DNA of 64,000 bases, from assembly GCA_020025575.1 (NCBI GenBank), contig JAHHRW010000005.1, positions 69,811-133,810 on the forward strand, given 5' to 3'. This DNA is from Oscillospiraceae bacterium (lineage in GTDB: Bacteria > Bacillota > Clostridia > Oscillospirales > Oscillospiraceae). The position numbers were made by a program, and so were the translations under genes. Within the stretch, counting starts at the first letter, position 1. Each line of letters opens with the position of its first letter. Below, one piece after another: positions 16,464 through 25,768 of this stretch. Below the pieces are notes generated by a model that saw nothing but the letters and a program-made list of their open reading frames with translations, was not told the DNA's origin and did no database searches.

Positions 16464-17549
16464 GTGGCAAATTTGCTTGATTATGTAGATTGGCGGGGAG
16501 ACCTGGATTTCAGGGCTGTTCCACCCAATCCGGTGGATGCGCTGCTGTTTTCTACTTTGGCCTATATCAACTTTTCCGGGATTATCCCAGAAGGTGTCAA
16601 TTCCTCTGTGAGCCTGCAGGAGGCGGCCGACGGACTGTTTGCTACCTCTAATGTAGAAGAACGCCTGCGTGTGGAACAGGACCTGGACCTGCTTGAGCGG
16701 TGCGCTGGGTCGGTGCGGTATGGCTCGTGCCGCGTGGGATTTTATCAGGACGTTCTCGTGCCCGAACAGGAGACGCAGTTTGCTGCGATGACCTTCCTGC
16801 TCAGCGATGGAAGTGCGTTTCTTGCTTTCCGGGGGACGGATTTTTCCTTGACCGGATGGAAAGAAGATTTTAACATGAGCTATCAGGACACGGTGCCAGC
16901 CCAGCTGGCGGCGCTGGAGTACGTGGAAACCTTTTCCAGCGTCACCGCCATGCCCCTGCATATCTGCGGTCATTCTAAGGGCGGAAATCTGGCAGTTTTT
17001 GCAGCATCCAAATCCGGTCCGCAGATTCAGCACAGAATCGTGGGCGTTTATAACAACGACGGCCCCGGTTTTCACCAGGCGATGATGGAACACCCGGGAT
17101 ATTTGGCTGTCGTTCCGAAAATCCACACCTATGTACCCCAGTCCTCTGTGATTGGAATGCTGCTGGAGCACGAAGAACCCTATACGGTTGTGAAAAGTAC
17201 CCAGGTGGGGCTGTGGCAGCATGACGCTTACAGCTGGTCGATTCTTGGGGGAGATTTTGTCTGTGAAGAGGAATTGACGGCAGAGGCTCGATTTGTGGAT
17301 AAGGCGCTGAAGGCATGGATGGCGGATATGACCATCGAAGAACGCAACACCTTTGTGGATACGGTTTTCGATGTGATTGCGGCCAGCGGTGTGGATAATA
17401 CGAAAGACCTTTTCCGAGTGAAAAATCTGGCTGCGTTATTTAAGCACCTGAAAGAGGATGTGGAAGCAAAGAAACTGATTTCCAGCGAATTCAGCAACCT
17501 GCTGGCAGCAGCCAAAAAGGGGCAGATCAAAAAGATTGACAAACCATAG
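16464..17549 (+). CDS. Mbeg1-like / DUF2974 alpha/beta-hydrolase-fold protein
   Basis: 361 residues, lipase-like. The nucleophile elbow GHSKGGN is preserved, as is FLAFRGTDFSLTGWKEDF, the oxyanion region of class 3 lipase relatives. YNNDGPGF after the elbow matches the DUF2974 family of Firmicutes. There is no signal peptide, so it is predicted cytoplasmic. The true substrate of this family is unknown. GTG start with GGAGGTGG upstream. It is a single-gene unit between two terminators. Confidence 0.8.
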   Translation: MANLLDYVDWRGDLDFRAVPPNPVDALLFSTLAYINFSGIIPEGVNSSVSLQEAADGLFATSNVEERLRVEQDLDLLERCAGSVRYGSCRVGFYQDVLVPEQETQFAAMTFLLSDGSAFLAFRGTDFSLTGWKEDFNMSYQDTVPAQLAALEYVETFSSVTAMPLHICGHSKGGNLAVFAASKSGPQIQHRIVGVYNNDGPGFHQAMMEHPGYLAVVPKIHTYVPQSSVIGMLLEHEEPYTVVKSTQVGLWQHDAYSWSILGGDFVCEEELTAEARFVDKALKAWMADMTIEERNTFVDTVFDVIAASGVDNTKDLFRVKNLAALFKHLKEDVEAKKLISSEFSNLLAAAKKGQIKKIDKP

Positions 17550-17550
17550 A

Positions 17551-17584
17551 AAAAGCGCCTTCTGCAAGAGCAGAAGGCGCTTTT
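17551..17584. terminator. bidirectional terminator
   Basis: A perfect 15-bp stem (17551-17565 with 17570-17584) with AAGA loop, A-run on one side and T-run on the other, between two convergent genes. Confidence 0.9.
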
Positions 17585-17587
17585 GGA

Positions 17588-18571
17588 TTAAAGGCTGGGT
17601 GTATCCTGATCCTCATGGGCGATGGCATCATAAGATACGACATAGGTCATATCAACGGGAAGTTTCTTCCACAGATAGAATGCGGTCTGCAGCATACTAT
17701 AGAGAATCAGGAACAGGAAGTATGCCACATTCGAGTTAAAGGGAAGGGGGATTCCCATCAGCGGAAGGATCACATCCAGATACAGCACCACGGTCAGCAG
17801 TGCGTCAACGACATAGTACCACCAGAAACTGAGGTCCAGTTTGAACATCTGGAAACGATGGCCCCTCATGAGCTGGAAACTCATCATGATGGCGGCGAAA
17901 CCGCTGATTCTGCGGCCTTCCATCACCAGATACGTGCTCAGACGCAGAGAATAGCTGATAAAGGCATACACAGGCAGGAACAAAGCGAAGAAAATGATGA
18001 ACAGGGGAATGCATGCGTGCAAAAGCACATCAGCCGGGATGGCCTGTAAATTGATGGTTCCATCCGCCAGCAGCAGACTGCCGCTTTCCAGCAAAGATTC
18101 GGTTACTTTGCTCAGTTCTCCGGAAAAGGGGGTTAGCAGGAAGATTGTGGAAGAAAGATAGGTGATGCTGGTGATGACCAGAATGGTCAGAAAAAGCTTG
18201 TTGAGGTTCAGCAGGATGATGCTGGGGAAACGGTGAAAGCCTGCAGCCATGGTTTTGGGGTCAGCCTTCTGCTGGCGAACCATCTGGATCACACAGGCAA
18301 GGAAACCGGCAGACCAAAAAGGCGTGAACAGTATGGTGAAATAGGAAAGCAGGCTCTGGATGGTTTCTAAGATAGAACGGGTTCCCAGACCGCTGAGGCC
18401 GCTTGTGCTGCCGATTTGGTGATCCAGAAACATATTCAGGCCGCTCACCAAAAGATTCAGCAGCACGATGACGCCTGTGTTTAACAGAACCAGAACCCGC
18501 GGATCTCCAGTGACCTGCCCGAGTCGGTTTTGGGCGCTGGATTTTAATTTTTTGCAATCTAATACTGCCAT
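17588..18571 (-). CDS. DUF975-like polytopic membrane protein
   Basis: 327 residues with about six hydrophobic helices. The late segment MMSFQLMRGHRFQMFKLDLS followed by an aromatic helix resembles the conserved region of DUF975 family membrane proteins, whose function is unknown. The start is the second ATG of the frame, seven bases from GAGGGG; the first ATG abuts the ribosome site. Its product could act in envelope physiology, but nothing in the context tests this. Confidence 0.65.
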   Translation of the reverse strand: MAVLDCKKLKSSAQNRLGQVTGDPRVLVLLNTGVIVLLNLLVSGLNMFLDHQIGSTSGLSGLGTRSILETIQSLLSYFTILFTPFWSAGFLACVIQMVRQQKADPKTMAAGFHRFPSIILLNLNKLFLTILVITSITYLSSTIFLLTPFSGELSKVTESLLESGSLLLADGTINLQAIPADVLLHACIPLFIIFFALFLPVYAFISYSLRLSTYLVMEGRRISGFAAIMMSFQLMRGHRFQMFKLDLSFWWYYVVDALLTVVLYLDVILPLMGIPLPFNSNVAYFLFLILYSMLQTAFYLWKKLPVDMTYVVSYDAIAHEDQDTPSL

Positions 18572-18677
18572 ATGCATACCCCTCGACGATAAAAATTACT
18601 ACAACTAGTTATAAACCAAACGGGAAGAAATAGCAAATGAATTTTTTGTAACTGTGGAAAGAACAAGAAAAACATGG

Positions 18678-18683
18678 TATAAT
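18678..18683 (+). promoter_or_regulatory. extended -10 promoter of the XRE regulator gene
   Basis: TGGTATAAT gives an extended -10. The matching -35 position (TGGAAA, 18655-18660) is weak. Confidence 0.55.
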
Positions 18684-18718
18684 TTGTGGGTAAATAAAAC
18701 TTACTGGGAGAAATTGCC

Positions 18719-19531
18719 ATGACCATGGGACAGCGAATTTATCAGGCACGGACAGAGGCAGGCCTGTCTCAGCGACAACTGGCTGGAGATGCGATCACGC
18801 GGAATATGTTGTCAGCCTTGGAGCACGATGGGGCGAACCCTTCCATTGCCACCCTTGCGTATCTATCGGATAGACTGGGGAAACCCATCAGCTATTTTCT
18901 GGGGGAAGATATCCCCCAAATCCCCGAGTATCCGCTGGTGAAACAGGCGCGCAGTGCTTTTGACGCGGGGGATTTTCAGGGGTGTCTGGAATCTTTGGAA
19001 AAATTACAGACAGTCGGGGAAATTCTGGACCGGGAAGTTTCCTTGCTCACGGTGCGCTCTCTTCTGGGACTTGCGCAGCAGGCTATAGCGCAAGATAGAA
19101 TGCCCTATGCCCGGACGCTTCTAAGCCGGGCAGAGGCGGCCATGGAGCAATGCGCATATGCAGACGAATGGATGGTGCGGCATTTGCGGATTTTGCAGGC
19201 ATCCTGTCCGGAGCAGGAATCCTGCCTTGCAGAGCTTGTGCAGAGAATCTCAGACGAAGATGAGGTGCTCCTGCTTCGTGCCCGGGCCGCTTTGACAGAA
19301 AACCGATTTGCGGATGCACAGCGTTATCTGAATGCAGCGGAAAACCGGAATGCCCCATCTTGGAATTATCAGATGGGAGAGCTGTTGTTTCGTCAGGGGA
19401 AATATAAGGAAGCGACGACCCATTACCATCGGGCAGAGGATGAACTGCCGGAACAATGCCGGCAGCGTCTGGAAATCTGCTACCGGGAACTGGAAGACTA
19501 TAAAATGGCATATTACTATGCCAAGAAATAA
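18719..19531 (+). CDS. XRE-family regulator with TPR-like C-terminal half
   Basis: 270 residues. Residues 3-60 form a Cro/C1-type helix-turn-helix (GQRIYQARTEAGLSQRQLAG, ending KPISYFLGED). The rest consists of helical pairs resembling tetratricopeptide repeats, such as MGELLFRQGKYKEATTHYHR. This architecture is seen in Rgg/PlcR-like and other peptide- or protein-sensing regulators. No obvious short signal-peptide gene is adjacent. Target genes are unknown. Confidence 0.8.
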   Translation: MTMGQRIYQARTEAGLSQRQLAGDAITRNMLSALEHDGANPSIATLAYLSDRLGKPISYFLGEDIPQIPEYPLVKQARSAFDAGDFQGCLESLEKLQTVGEILDREVSLLTVRSLLGLAQQAIAQDRMPYARTLLSRAEAAMEQCAYADEWMVRHLRILQASCPEQESCLAELVQRISDEDEVLLLRARAALTENRFADAQRYLNAAENRNAPSWNYQMGELLFRQGKYKEATTHYHRAEDELPEQCRQRLEICYRELEDYKMAYYYAKK

Positions 19532-19566
19532 AAACGCTGCCGGCTGAACGCATGTGGGCAGCGTTT
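19532..19566 (+). terminator. terminator of the XRE regulator gene
   Basis: AAACGCTGCC (19532-19541) pairs with GGCAGCGTTT (19557-19566); the T-tail is short. Confidence 0.65.
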
Positions 19567-19630
19567 GTTAAATTCGGCGGTTGTCTATTCCCTAGAATCG
19601 GAAATGAGTGGTTCCGGAAAAATTGTTGGG

Positions 19631-20281
19631 CTATCTTTTGCGGGCATGGCCATAGGCCAGAATATAGGCTGCAGCACTCAGCACCAACCCCCAGAACACA
19701 TCCACCACAGAATGCTGCTTGAGGAACATGGTGGACAGAATAATCAGCGCCGTTATGACCCAGATGACGATTTTCCATCCGGTGGTTCCAAAGCGTCTGG
19801 TGTCCGTCAGACCCAAGGCGCTGCCGATAGAACCGCATACGTGCAGCGATGGACACACATTGGTAGGGGTGTCGATCCAGTAAAGCAGCTGCACCATATG
19901 GGTGAGTGCATTATCCCGGGGGAAAACCGACGGACGAAGCTGCTGGCAGGTGGGATACAGCAGGTAAATGACAGAGGCTGTCCCGAATGTAAAAATCATA
20001 AACCAGCCCTGACGGCGAAAGGCTCTGGTGTCGGTGCCCAGAGCGTAGATGATTGAGCCAGCCATGAAGAAATACCAAAACACATATGGAATCAAAAAAG
20101 CCTCGTGAAAGGGAATCAGATCGTCCAGGGGATGATACATCGGATGGTAATAAGTTCTGGGGATAAAACGCTCTGTGATGAGAAAAACCAGAAAATAGAT
20201 GGGCCATAACAGCAGCAGTTTCAGGTGAGAGAATTGAGGCTCATTGAGCCTTCGTATGTTGAAAGAACGACCATCAGCCAT
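19631..20281 (-). CDS. PAP2-superfamily membrane phosphatase
   Basis: 216 residues, about six helices. The second and third PAP2 motifs are visible: CPSLHV and STMFLKQHSVVDVFWG, holding the two catalytic His and the Asp. The first motif (KxxxxxxRP) is only partly matched by QQLRP. Family members dephosphorylate phosphatidic acid, undecaprenyl pyrophosphate or transfer phospho-headgroups. Its arrangement resembles the AUR1/inositol-phosphorylceramide-synthase-like branch. GGAGGG ribosome site. Confidence 0.82.
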   Translation of the reverse strand: MADGRSFNIRRLNEPQFSHLKLLLLWPIYFLVFLITERFIPRTYYHPMYHPLDDLIPFHEAFLIPYVFWYFFMAGSIIYALGTDTRAFRRQGWFMIFTFGTASVIYLLYPTCQQLRPSVFPRDNALTHMVQLLYWIDTPTNVCPSLHVCGSIGSALGLTDTRRFGTTGWKIVIWVITALIILSTMFLKQHSVVDVFWGLVLSAAAYILAYGHARKR

Positions 20282-20319
20282 GACAAACCCTCCATAAGCA
20301 CGGTACTGGATGTTTTCGT

Positions 20320-20348
20320 ATTATAGAAATGTTTTTTTACAAGGTCAA
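20320..20348 (-). promoter_or_regulatory. promoter of the PAP2 gene
   Basis: Minus-strand TTGACC (20343-20348), 17-base spacer and TATAAT (20320-20325). Confidence 0.75.
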
Positions 20349-20383
20349 GAATAAACTGTAAATATGAAGTTTTTTATGAATGG

Positions 20384-20412
20384 TTTACATTCGGCGGGAT
20401 TTGTGATAAAAT
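20384..20412 (+). promoter_or_regulatory. promoter of alr
   Basis: TTTACA (20384-20389), 17-base spacer ending TGA, TAAAAT (20407-20412). Confidence 0.75.
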
Positions 20413-20481
20413 GACTAAAATTATGTGAATTTTCGGACATGGTTCTGATTTTCCGTGGTTGGTATAACGGGAGATGATTGG

Positions 20482-21639
20482 TTGAATTTCGATAACACCT
20501 ATGTTCGCATCGATTTGGATGCGATTCATGATAATATGGAATCTGTTCGCCGGAAAACCGGGGTTCCGGTGATGGCGGTTGTAAAGGCCGATGCCTATGG
20601 CCATGGTGCCGTTCCGGTGGCGCGTTTTTTGCAGGATAGCTGTGCGTTTTTTGGCGTTAGCTCTGTGGCAGAGGCTATGGAACTGCGTCAGGCAGGACTG
20701 GATCGCCCCATTTTGATTTTGGGACATACTCCGGTTGAGGCATTCCCGCAGGTGATTGAACTGGAGATTCGCCCGGCCATTTTTCGCTGGGAGGATGCCG
20801 TTGCCCTGTCGGAGCAGGCTCAGAAACAGGGAAAAACGGCTTGTTTCCATCTTGCTGTGGATACGGGTATGAGCCGAATTGGTTTCCAGACCACGGAAGA
20901 ATCTGCAGATCTCTGCTGTAAAATTGCAAAACTTCCCGGCATTCGGGCAGAGGGCATCTTCAGCCATTTTGCCACAGCCGACTGTGCAGATCTGTCAAAA
21001 GCAAGACTTCAGTCGCAAAAATTTGACAGTTTCAACGAAATGCTGCAAGAAAGGGGATTGCATATCCCCATCCGGCATATGAATAACTCCGCCGGACTGA
21101 TGAATTTTGAAAATCAGTATGAGATGGTTCGTTCTGGGATTGTGACCTATGGCCTGTATCCCAGCGAGGAAGTGAGTCCGCAATTACTGAGATTAAAGCC
21201 TGCCCTCAGCTGGTACAGCCACGTTTCGCATGTGAAGACACTGCCCGCGGGACGGGAAATCAGCTATGGCGGTCTGTACGTAACGGACAAGGAAACCCGT
21301 GTAGCCACCATTCCAGTGGGTTACGCCGATGGCTACTGGAGAAATCTCTCCGGTAAATTCTATGTGCTGATTCATGGCAAACGCGCCCCTATTTTGGGCA
21401 GGGTCTGTATGGATCAGATGATGGTGGATGTGACCCATATCCCCGAGGTTCAGTCTGGAGACAGCGTGACACTGGTGGGAACCGATGGGGACGAAACCAT
21501 TACGGTGGAACAGATTGCGGCTCAGGCGGGCAGCTTTAACTATGAGTTTATTTGCGGAATCAGCCGGCGTGTGCCCCGGGTGTATTATCAGGGTGGGCGC
21601 GTGATCGGTTCGGTCCATTACTTGTTGGACAATATCTAA
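20482..21639 (+). CDS. alr: alanine racemase
   Basis: PLP enzyme converting L- to D-alanine for peptidoglycan. 385 residues from the TTG start (GGGAG 8-9 bases upstream). The PLP lysine is in VVKADAYGHG near the N-terminus. The catalytic tyrosine region GRVCMDQMMVDVT and VGYADGYWR are typical. A phosphodiester glycosidase gene follows 22 bases later and is probably co-transcribed. Confidence 0.95.
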   Translation: MNFDNTYVRIDLDAIHDNMESVRRKTGVPVMAVVKADAYGHGAVPVARFLQDSCAFFGVSSVAEAMELRQAGLDRPILILGHTPVEAFPQVIELEIRPAIFRWEDAVALSEQAQKQGKTACFHLAVDTGMSRIGFQTTEESADLCCKIAKLPGIRAEGIFSHFATADCADLSKARLQSQKFDSFNEMLQERGLHIPIRHMNNSAGLMNFENQYEMVRSGIVTYGLYPSEEVSPQLLRLKPALSWYSHVSHVKTLPAGREISYGGLYVTDKETRVATIPVGYADGYWRNLSGKFYVLIHGKRAPILGRVCMDQMMVDVTHIPEVQSGDSVTLVGTDGDETITVEQIAAQAGSFNYEFICGISRRVPRVYYQGGRVIGSVHYLLDNI

Positions 21640-21661
21640 ACATTTTGGAGGAATCGACAAT

Positions 21662-23284
21662 ATGGCCAAGAAATTATTCGGTGGAAAGGGAAACGGACAC
21701 TTTTCAGGAGCAAAGATGCCGGAGTCGGCTGGTGATCCGCTGCAGGAACAGGAGCAGCCTGGCACCGAGCTGCAGTTCGATGATCTGCAGAAACTGGAAG
21801 ATTCCTCTTTCATGAATGATGTGCTGCCTCAGGATTTTGCGCTGGAACTGGATGATGCCATGGCGGAGCTGGATCTGCCGGAGCAGATGATGCAGGCATC
21901 CCCTCAGCGGAATGCATCTGCCGGATGCGGCAATTCTGGGAACAAGCCTGCCCATGCAAGACAATCGACTCCTGCGCCAAAGACAAAACAGGCACACAGG
22001 ACCCAAAAGGTGAAAAAGAAGAAACCGGTGCTTCATACGGTGGCTGTGCTGCTTTCGGTACTGCTGGCCATTGAGTCTGCATACTGTGTCATTATCTTTA
22101 CAGACTGGATTAAACCGCTGGCGGCACTGCGCAGCATCTATATCGATACCGCTATGACGACCATGACACACCAGTGGCTGGCAACAGCGCTGATTCCCGG
22201 CGATGTTGTGCAGAAGGTGATACATCAGGCCGATGCGGTCAGGGAAGCGCAGGTGGGTGTCAATTCCCAGTGGGGCGGCATGGATAAAAAGCCCGGCACC
22301 AAGTCTCCCTCTTCCGGTTTCAGCAAGGATGCTGCAGCCTCCATGCTGAGCGAACTTGCCCAGGATGTGGGATTTTCCAATGAAGAAGACCTGTTCTTCG
22401 AGAAGTTTTATGAGCTGGATGAAAAATCCACCAGGGCGTATGCCAAGGAAAATCCCGAGGTCATTGCCAATGGCTGGGATAAATTCTGGGTTCATGAGGC
22501 CGGCCTTGACGATGACGGAACCGATATCTACACCAAGCAGGGTGATCAGGTTCTGGCAATTGACGCAGAAAACGGCTTGATGGTGATTCGTGTGACCGGC
22601 AGCACCTATCGCGGTGTATTGGTGATTGGAAAAGATGCCTCTCGTTTGAAGTGTGCACCGTCCTCCCAATGGGGTGCATCCGGCGAGTGGATCGGCGATA
22701 TTGCCGAGAACAACAACGGTCTGGTAGCCATGACCGGTTCCGGATTTGGTGATGCTGCCAATGTTGCCGAAGGTGCGGACCAAGCAGGCGCTGCCATGTG
22801 CAGCGGCGAGACCTATTATGATTCCTATGGTGCACATTATAGAGATGGCAAGCGCATCGAGCTGCGTAAGGATAACAGATTCTATATTGTGGACTCCTAT
22901 ATGGATTTTGGTGATGACTGTACCGATGCGGTTGAATTTACGCCTGCGCTGATTATTGATGGCGTGAATGTGGCAGGTGATGACTACACCTATACCGCCA
23001 TGAACCCCAGAGCCTGTATCGGCCAGACCAAGGATGAATCCATCCTGATGCTGGGCATCGAGGGCCGTAAGGTGGATTCCATCGGCTGTAATGCGGTGGA
23101 ATGTGCCAGTATTTTGGAGCGCTACGGCGCCTACCAGGCCATGAATCTGGACGGCGGTACCAGCGCCGGCCTATGGTATGAGGGCGAGTATATCATGCGC
23201 TGCTCCAACGGCAACCTGATCCCCGAGGGCAGAAGACTTCCCAACGCATGGGTCTACTGTGCTGACCCCGTGCCCAATCCCTGA
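21662..23284 (+). CDS. membrane-anchored phosphodiester glycosidase (NAGPA domain)
   Basis: 540 residues. A hydrophilic, probably cytoplasmic N-terminus of about 120 residues ends in a Lys-rich stretch, followed by one helix (about 126-148). The extracellular part ends in the NAGPA domain: NPRACIGQTKDESILMLGIE, GCNAVECASIL and MNLDGGTSAGLWYEG, carrying the conserved Asn-Leu-Asp-Gly-Gly. Relatives cleave sugar-phosphodiester bonds (the mammalian uncovering enzyme; bacterial YngK-like proteins acting on wall glycopolymers). Pairing with alr suggests a cell-wall role. Confidence 0.85.
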   Translation: MAKKLFGGKGNGHFSGAKMPESAGDPLQEQEQPGTELQFDDLQKLEDSSFMNDVLPQDFALELDDAMAELDLPEQMMQASPQRNASAGCGNSGNKPAHARQSTPAPKTKQAHRTQKVKKKKPVLHTVAVLLSVLLAIESAYCVIIFTDWIKPLAALRSIYIDTAMTTMTHQWLATALIPGDVVQKVIHQADAVREAQVGVNSQWGGMDKKPGTKSPSSGFSKDAAASMLSELAQDVGFSNEEDLFFEKFYELDEKSTRAYAKENPEVIANGWDKFWVHEAGLDDDGTDIYTKQGDQVLAIDAENGLMVIRVTGSTYRGVLVIGKDASRLKCAPSSQWGASGEWIGDIAENNNGLVAMTGSGFGDAANVAEGADQAGAAMCSGETYYDSYGAHYRDGKRIELRKDNRFYIVDSYMDFGDDCTDAVEFTPALIIDGVNVAGDDYTYTAMNPRACIGQTKDESILMLGIEGRKVDSIGCNAVECASILERYGAYQAMNLDGGTSAGLWYEGEYIMRCSNGNLIPEGRRLPNAWVYCADPVPNP

Positions 23285-23290
23285 TATTTG

Positions 23291-23335
23291 ATGAACGTCC
23301 CTGTTTCCGGGTTTGGAAATGGGGGCGTTTTGCCA
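23291..23335 (+). terminator. imperfect hairpin after the glycosidase gene
   Basis: An imperfect stem built on AACG, CCC and TTTCC with GGAAA, GGG and CGTT, followed by TTT. It is weaker than the next hairpin. Confidence 0.5.
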
Positions 23336-23359
23336 TTGCCGCAGGCATCGGCGGAAAAC

Positions 23360-23396
23360 GAAATCCCGGTTCCATACAAGACGGAACCGGGATTTC
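23360..23396. terminator. strong hairpin between convergent genes
   Basis: A perfect 14-bp stem (23360-23373 with 23383-23396) and nine-base loop. It separates the glycosidase gene from the end of the leftward sugar operon. Confidence 0.8.
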
Positions 23397-23447
23397 TCTA
23401 TATTTGGAGAAAGTTTAGGTGAGAAAAGAATGAAACTTCCTGTCTGA

Positions 23448-24908
23448 TCAGACATTGGACAGGTCGTCGTCCTTCATGCACAGATGGACAGCGCCCACTT
23501 TGAAGGTCTGGGGCAGAGCCAAAATCTTGGGGTTCTGACCCACGAACTTCTTCTTTGCATCTTCCAGAGCCTCTTCAAAGGTTGCACGGGTCTTCAGACC
23601 CATGCTGCGGGCAATGCCGGGCTCCTGTGCGCCCACGATATAGATGGCGCTGGTGTTCATCTCAGCGATGTGACCGCAGCTCATCATGGAAAAGCCGTGG
23701 AAGGGATGGAATGCATTGGCAAAACGGTACTTGCGAATGTATTCTTCGTTGGTAGCAAAATATTCGCCGTAACGATCCATGTCGGGCAGAATGTTCATGT
23801 GGTCGTGCTGGAACATTTCGTACAGCTCACGCAGGTAGGGCCAGCGCTCATCGTGGAAGTAGCCGTTGCAGATCGAGGAGCAGATGATGACACAGTTGTC
23901 CTTCATCACGCGCTTGTGACGGATGACCTGAGCGGACAGGGCCTGCATCATCTGGATGGGGTTGGTGCCCATGCCGTCGCCGTAGTGGAAGTTCTGAGGC
24001 ATACCAAAGACCATGATATCATACTTCTCTTCTGCAAAGGGAACGTAGGTGCGCTTGTCGGCCACCTTCCAGCTCAGGGGCTGCATGATCTTTGCGTAGC
24101 CGGAGAAAAGAGCAATCTGACGGGAGTAGGTGTCCAGAACTGCGTCACAGCAGAAGAAGGGATGCCCCATCTTGTCTTCCATGTGCATGGAAATCTCGTC
24201 GAACTTGGTACGCATCAGGCTGTGGCCGGAAACCGGGGTGAAGTCGCCGCGGTGCATGACCTTGGGAACGTGGTGGGATGCGATGCTCCTCCAGTGGGTG
24301 ATACCGGTGGCGCTGTGCTTGTAGCCGCCGGAGTAGCCGCCGTAGGGGTTGCCCTGGGTGTGGCCGATGAGGATGGGAATGTCACAGTCGAAGACGTACT
24401 TGTTCATCAGGACGGGGTCGCCCCGCTGGGTGGTGCCCAGATCCACCATGTGGTCGTAGTCTTCGGAGTCGTGGGAAGTAATCTGATTGGTGAAGTAGAA
24501 CTCGTTGAACAGATCATCGCCCAGAATCTGTTTCATTTCCTTAACGGTTGCGCGGGGGTGCAGACCGTTGGAGAACAGCAGCAGAATGTCTTCCTTGCGC
24601 ACGCCGCCTGCGTACAGCTCGTCCAGACAGGCGCGGATTGCCACCTTGCGATGGGACGTGGGCTGGCATCCGCCCTTAACGATATCGGGGATAACGAAGA
24701 CAACGGTCTTGCCGGGAGCAGCCAGCTCCCGCAGAGCGGGCATGCCGTAGGGGTTGCGGATGCTCTCCAGAGTTGCGTTGTACAGGCTGTCCCAGTCCTG
24801 GGGCAGACACGCAGGATCCGGCACGGTTTTGCCGGGGATAAAAACATCGGTGTTGTCTGGCAGTTCTGCACTCATTAAGCCCTGGCCATATTCAAAATCC
24901 AGTTTCAT
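23448..24908 (-). CDS. LarA-family nickel-pincer racemase/epimerase homologue
   Basis: 486 residues, longer than lactate racemase (about 425). The family core is seen at GLH (His117), IGHTQGNPYGGYSGGYKH with His183 and Lys197, and GITHW. These match the LarA positions where Lys is covalently bound to the nickel-pincer nucleotide and His residues bind nickel or act as bases. LarA relatives epimerise the alpha carbon of 2-hydroxy acids, including lactate, malate and sugar acids. As the last gene of an amino-sugar operon, with larB and larC1 nearby, it may act on a sugar acid or on lactate. The exact substrate is unknown. Confidence 0.85.
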   Translation of the reverse strand: MKLDFEYGQGLMSAELPDNTDVFIPGKTVPDPACLPQDWDSLYNATLESIRNPYGMPALRELAAPGKTVVFVIPDIVKGGCQPTSHRKVAIRACLDELYAGGVRKEDILLLFSNGLHPRATVKEMKQILGDDLFNEFYFTNQITSHDSEDYDHMVDLGTTQRGDPVLMNKYVFDCDIPILIGHTQGNPYGGYSGGYKHSATGITHWRSIASHHVPKVMHRGDFTPVSGHSLMRTKFDEISMHMEDKMGHPFFCCDAVLDTYSRQIALFSGYAKIMQPLSWKVADKRTYVPFAEEKYDIMVFGMPQNFHYGDGMGTNPIQMMQALSAQVIRHKRVMKDNCVIICSSICNGYFHDERWPYLRELYEMFQHDHMNILPDMDRYGEYFATNEEYIRKYRFANAFHPFHGFSMMSCGHIAEMNTSAIYIVGAQEPGIARSMGLKTRATFEEALEDAKKKFVGQNPKILALPQTFKVGAVHLCMKDDDLSNV

Positions 24909-24920
24909 ATGTATTTCTCC

Positions 24921-25757
24921 TTACTTTCCTAGATAGGTGCGGATGATTTCCAAGTATTCGTCGGGATAGAAACCAATTTCGCCCTGAAAGCGGGTCAGCG
25001 CAATCAAACCGCCGTCGATTTCTTCAATAGAGGCCAGCATCTGGGCGTTATCTACCTTCAGACCGCCGCCGTAGACCACATCAATACCGCCGGTGACTTC
25101 CTTGATAAAGCGGGCGATCTTGGTGATATATTCCTTGCCGGCAGGAGTCTTGCCCGGGCCGATGGACCAGATTGGCTCGTATCCGATGACCACTCTACTC
25201 TTGTCCACGCCCTCGAGGCCGATCTCCAGCTGTTCCCGGAGCACTTCCTGCCAGCGATCCAGTTCTTCTTCCTTTTCGCCGATGCAGTACAGCACGGTCA
25301 TTCCCTGCTCCACAGCCAGACGGATTTCCTGATTCAGCAGACGGTTCACTGCCTTGGTGTCGGTGACACCTGCCTCAGCCAGAACGCCCATTTTGTCGTT
25401 GCGCTCTTCACAGTGACCGATGATGGTGGAATGGACGCCCATGGCCTTCATGGCGGAGACGGGGCGGTTGGTGGTGAATGCGCCGAAGTTGCCGCCCACA
25501 GCGGTATTCATGCGGTAGACGCTCTGGCATCCCACCTGAACGGGGCTGTTTTCTGTCAGTGCATCCACTGCATTCAGCAGATGTGCCTCGGGAAAATACT
25601 GGACAAATTCCACTTCGGCTGCATCGTACTTGCGCAGAGCCTCCTGGGTATTGGAAACAATGTAGCTGCCCCACTGGTTCAGGGGTGCAATGCGATTGAC
25701 ACCCCCCAGCTCCACGGGGACATCAAAACGCTTTAGGTTCAGAAAAATATGTTTCAT
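24921..25757 (-). CDS. triosephosphate isomerase homologue (divergent)
   Basis: 278 residues against about 250 for classic TpiA. Catalytic residues are kept: Lys9 (FLNLKRF in place of NWKMN), His115 (IIGHCEERN in place of GHSERR), Glu194 (GYEPIWSIGPGKT), and the phosphate loop VYGGGLKVDN. It probably interconverts dihydroxyacetone phosphate and glyceraldehyde 3-phosphate made by the aldolase encoded two genes upstream. The divergence suggests a pathway-dedicated copy; a different triose-like substrate is possible. Confidence 0.82.
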   Translation of the reverse strand: MKHIFLNLKRFDVPVELGGVNRIAPLNQWGSYIVSNTQEALRKYDAAEVEFVQYFPEAHLLNAVDALTENSPVQVGCQSVYRMNTAVGGNFGAFTTNRPVSAMKAMGVHSTIIGHCEERNDKMGVLAEAGVTDTKAVNRLLNQEIRLAVEQGMTVLYCIGEKEEELDRWQEVLREQLEIGLEGVDKSRVVIGYEPIWSIGPGKTPAGKEYITKIARFIKEVTGGIDVVYGGGLKVDNAQMLASIEEIDGGLIALTRFQGEIGFYPDEYLEIIRTYLGK

Positions 25758-25768
25758 GATGTGTTACC

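Noticed and set aside
23484..24878. 464-codon plus-strand frame over the larA homologue
   Set aside because: Antisense shadow; low-complexity Val/Gly/His sequence with no family.
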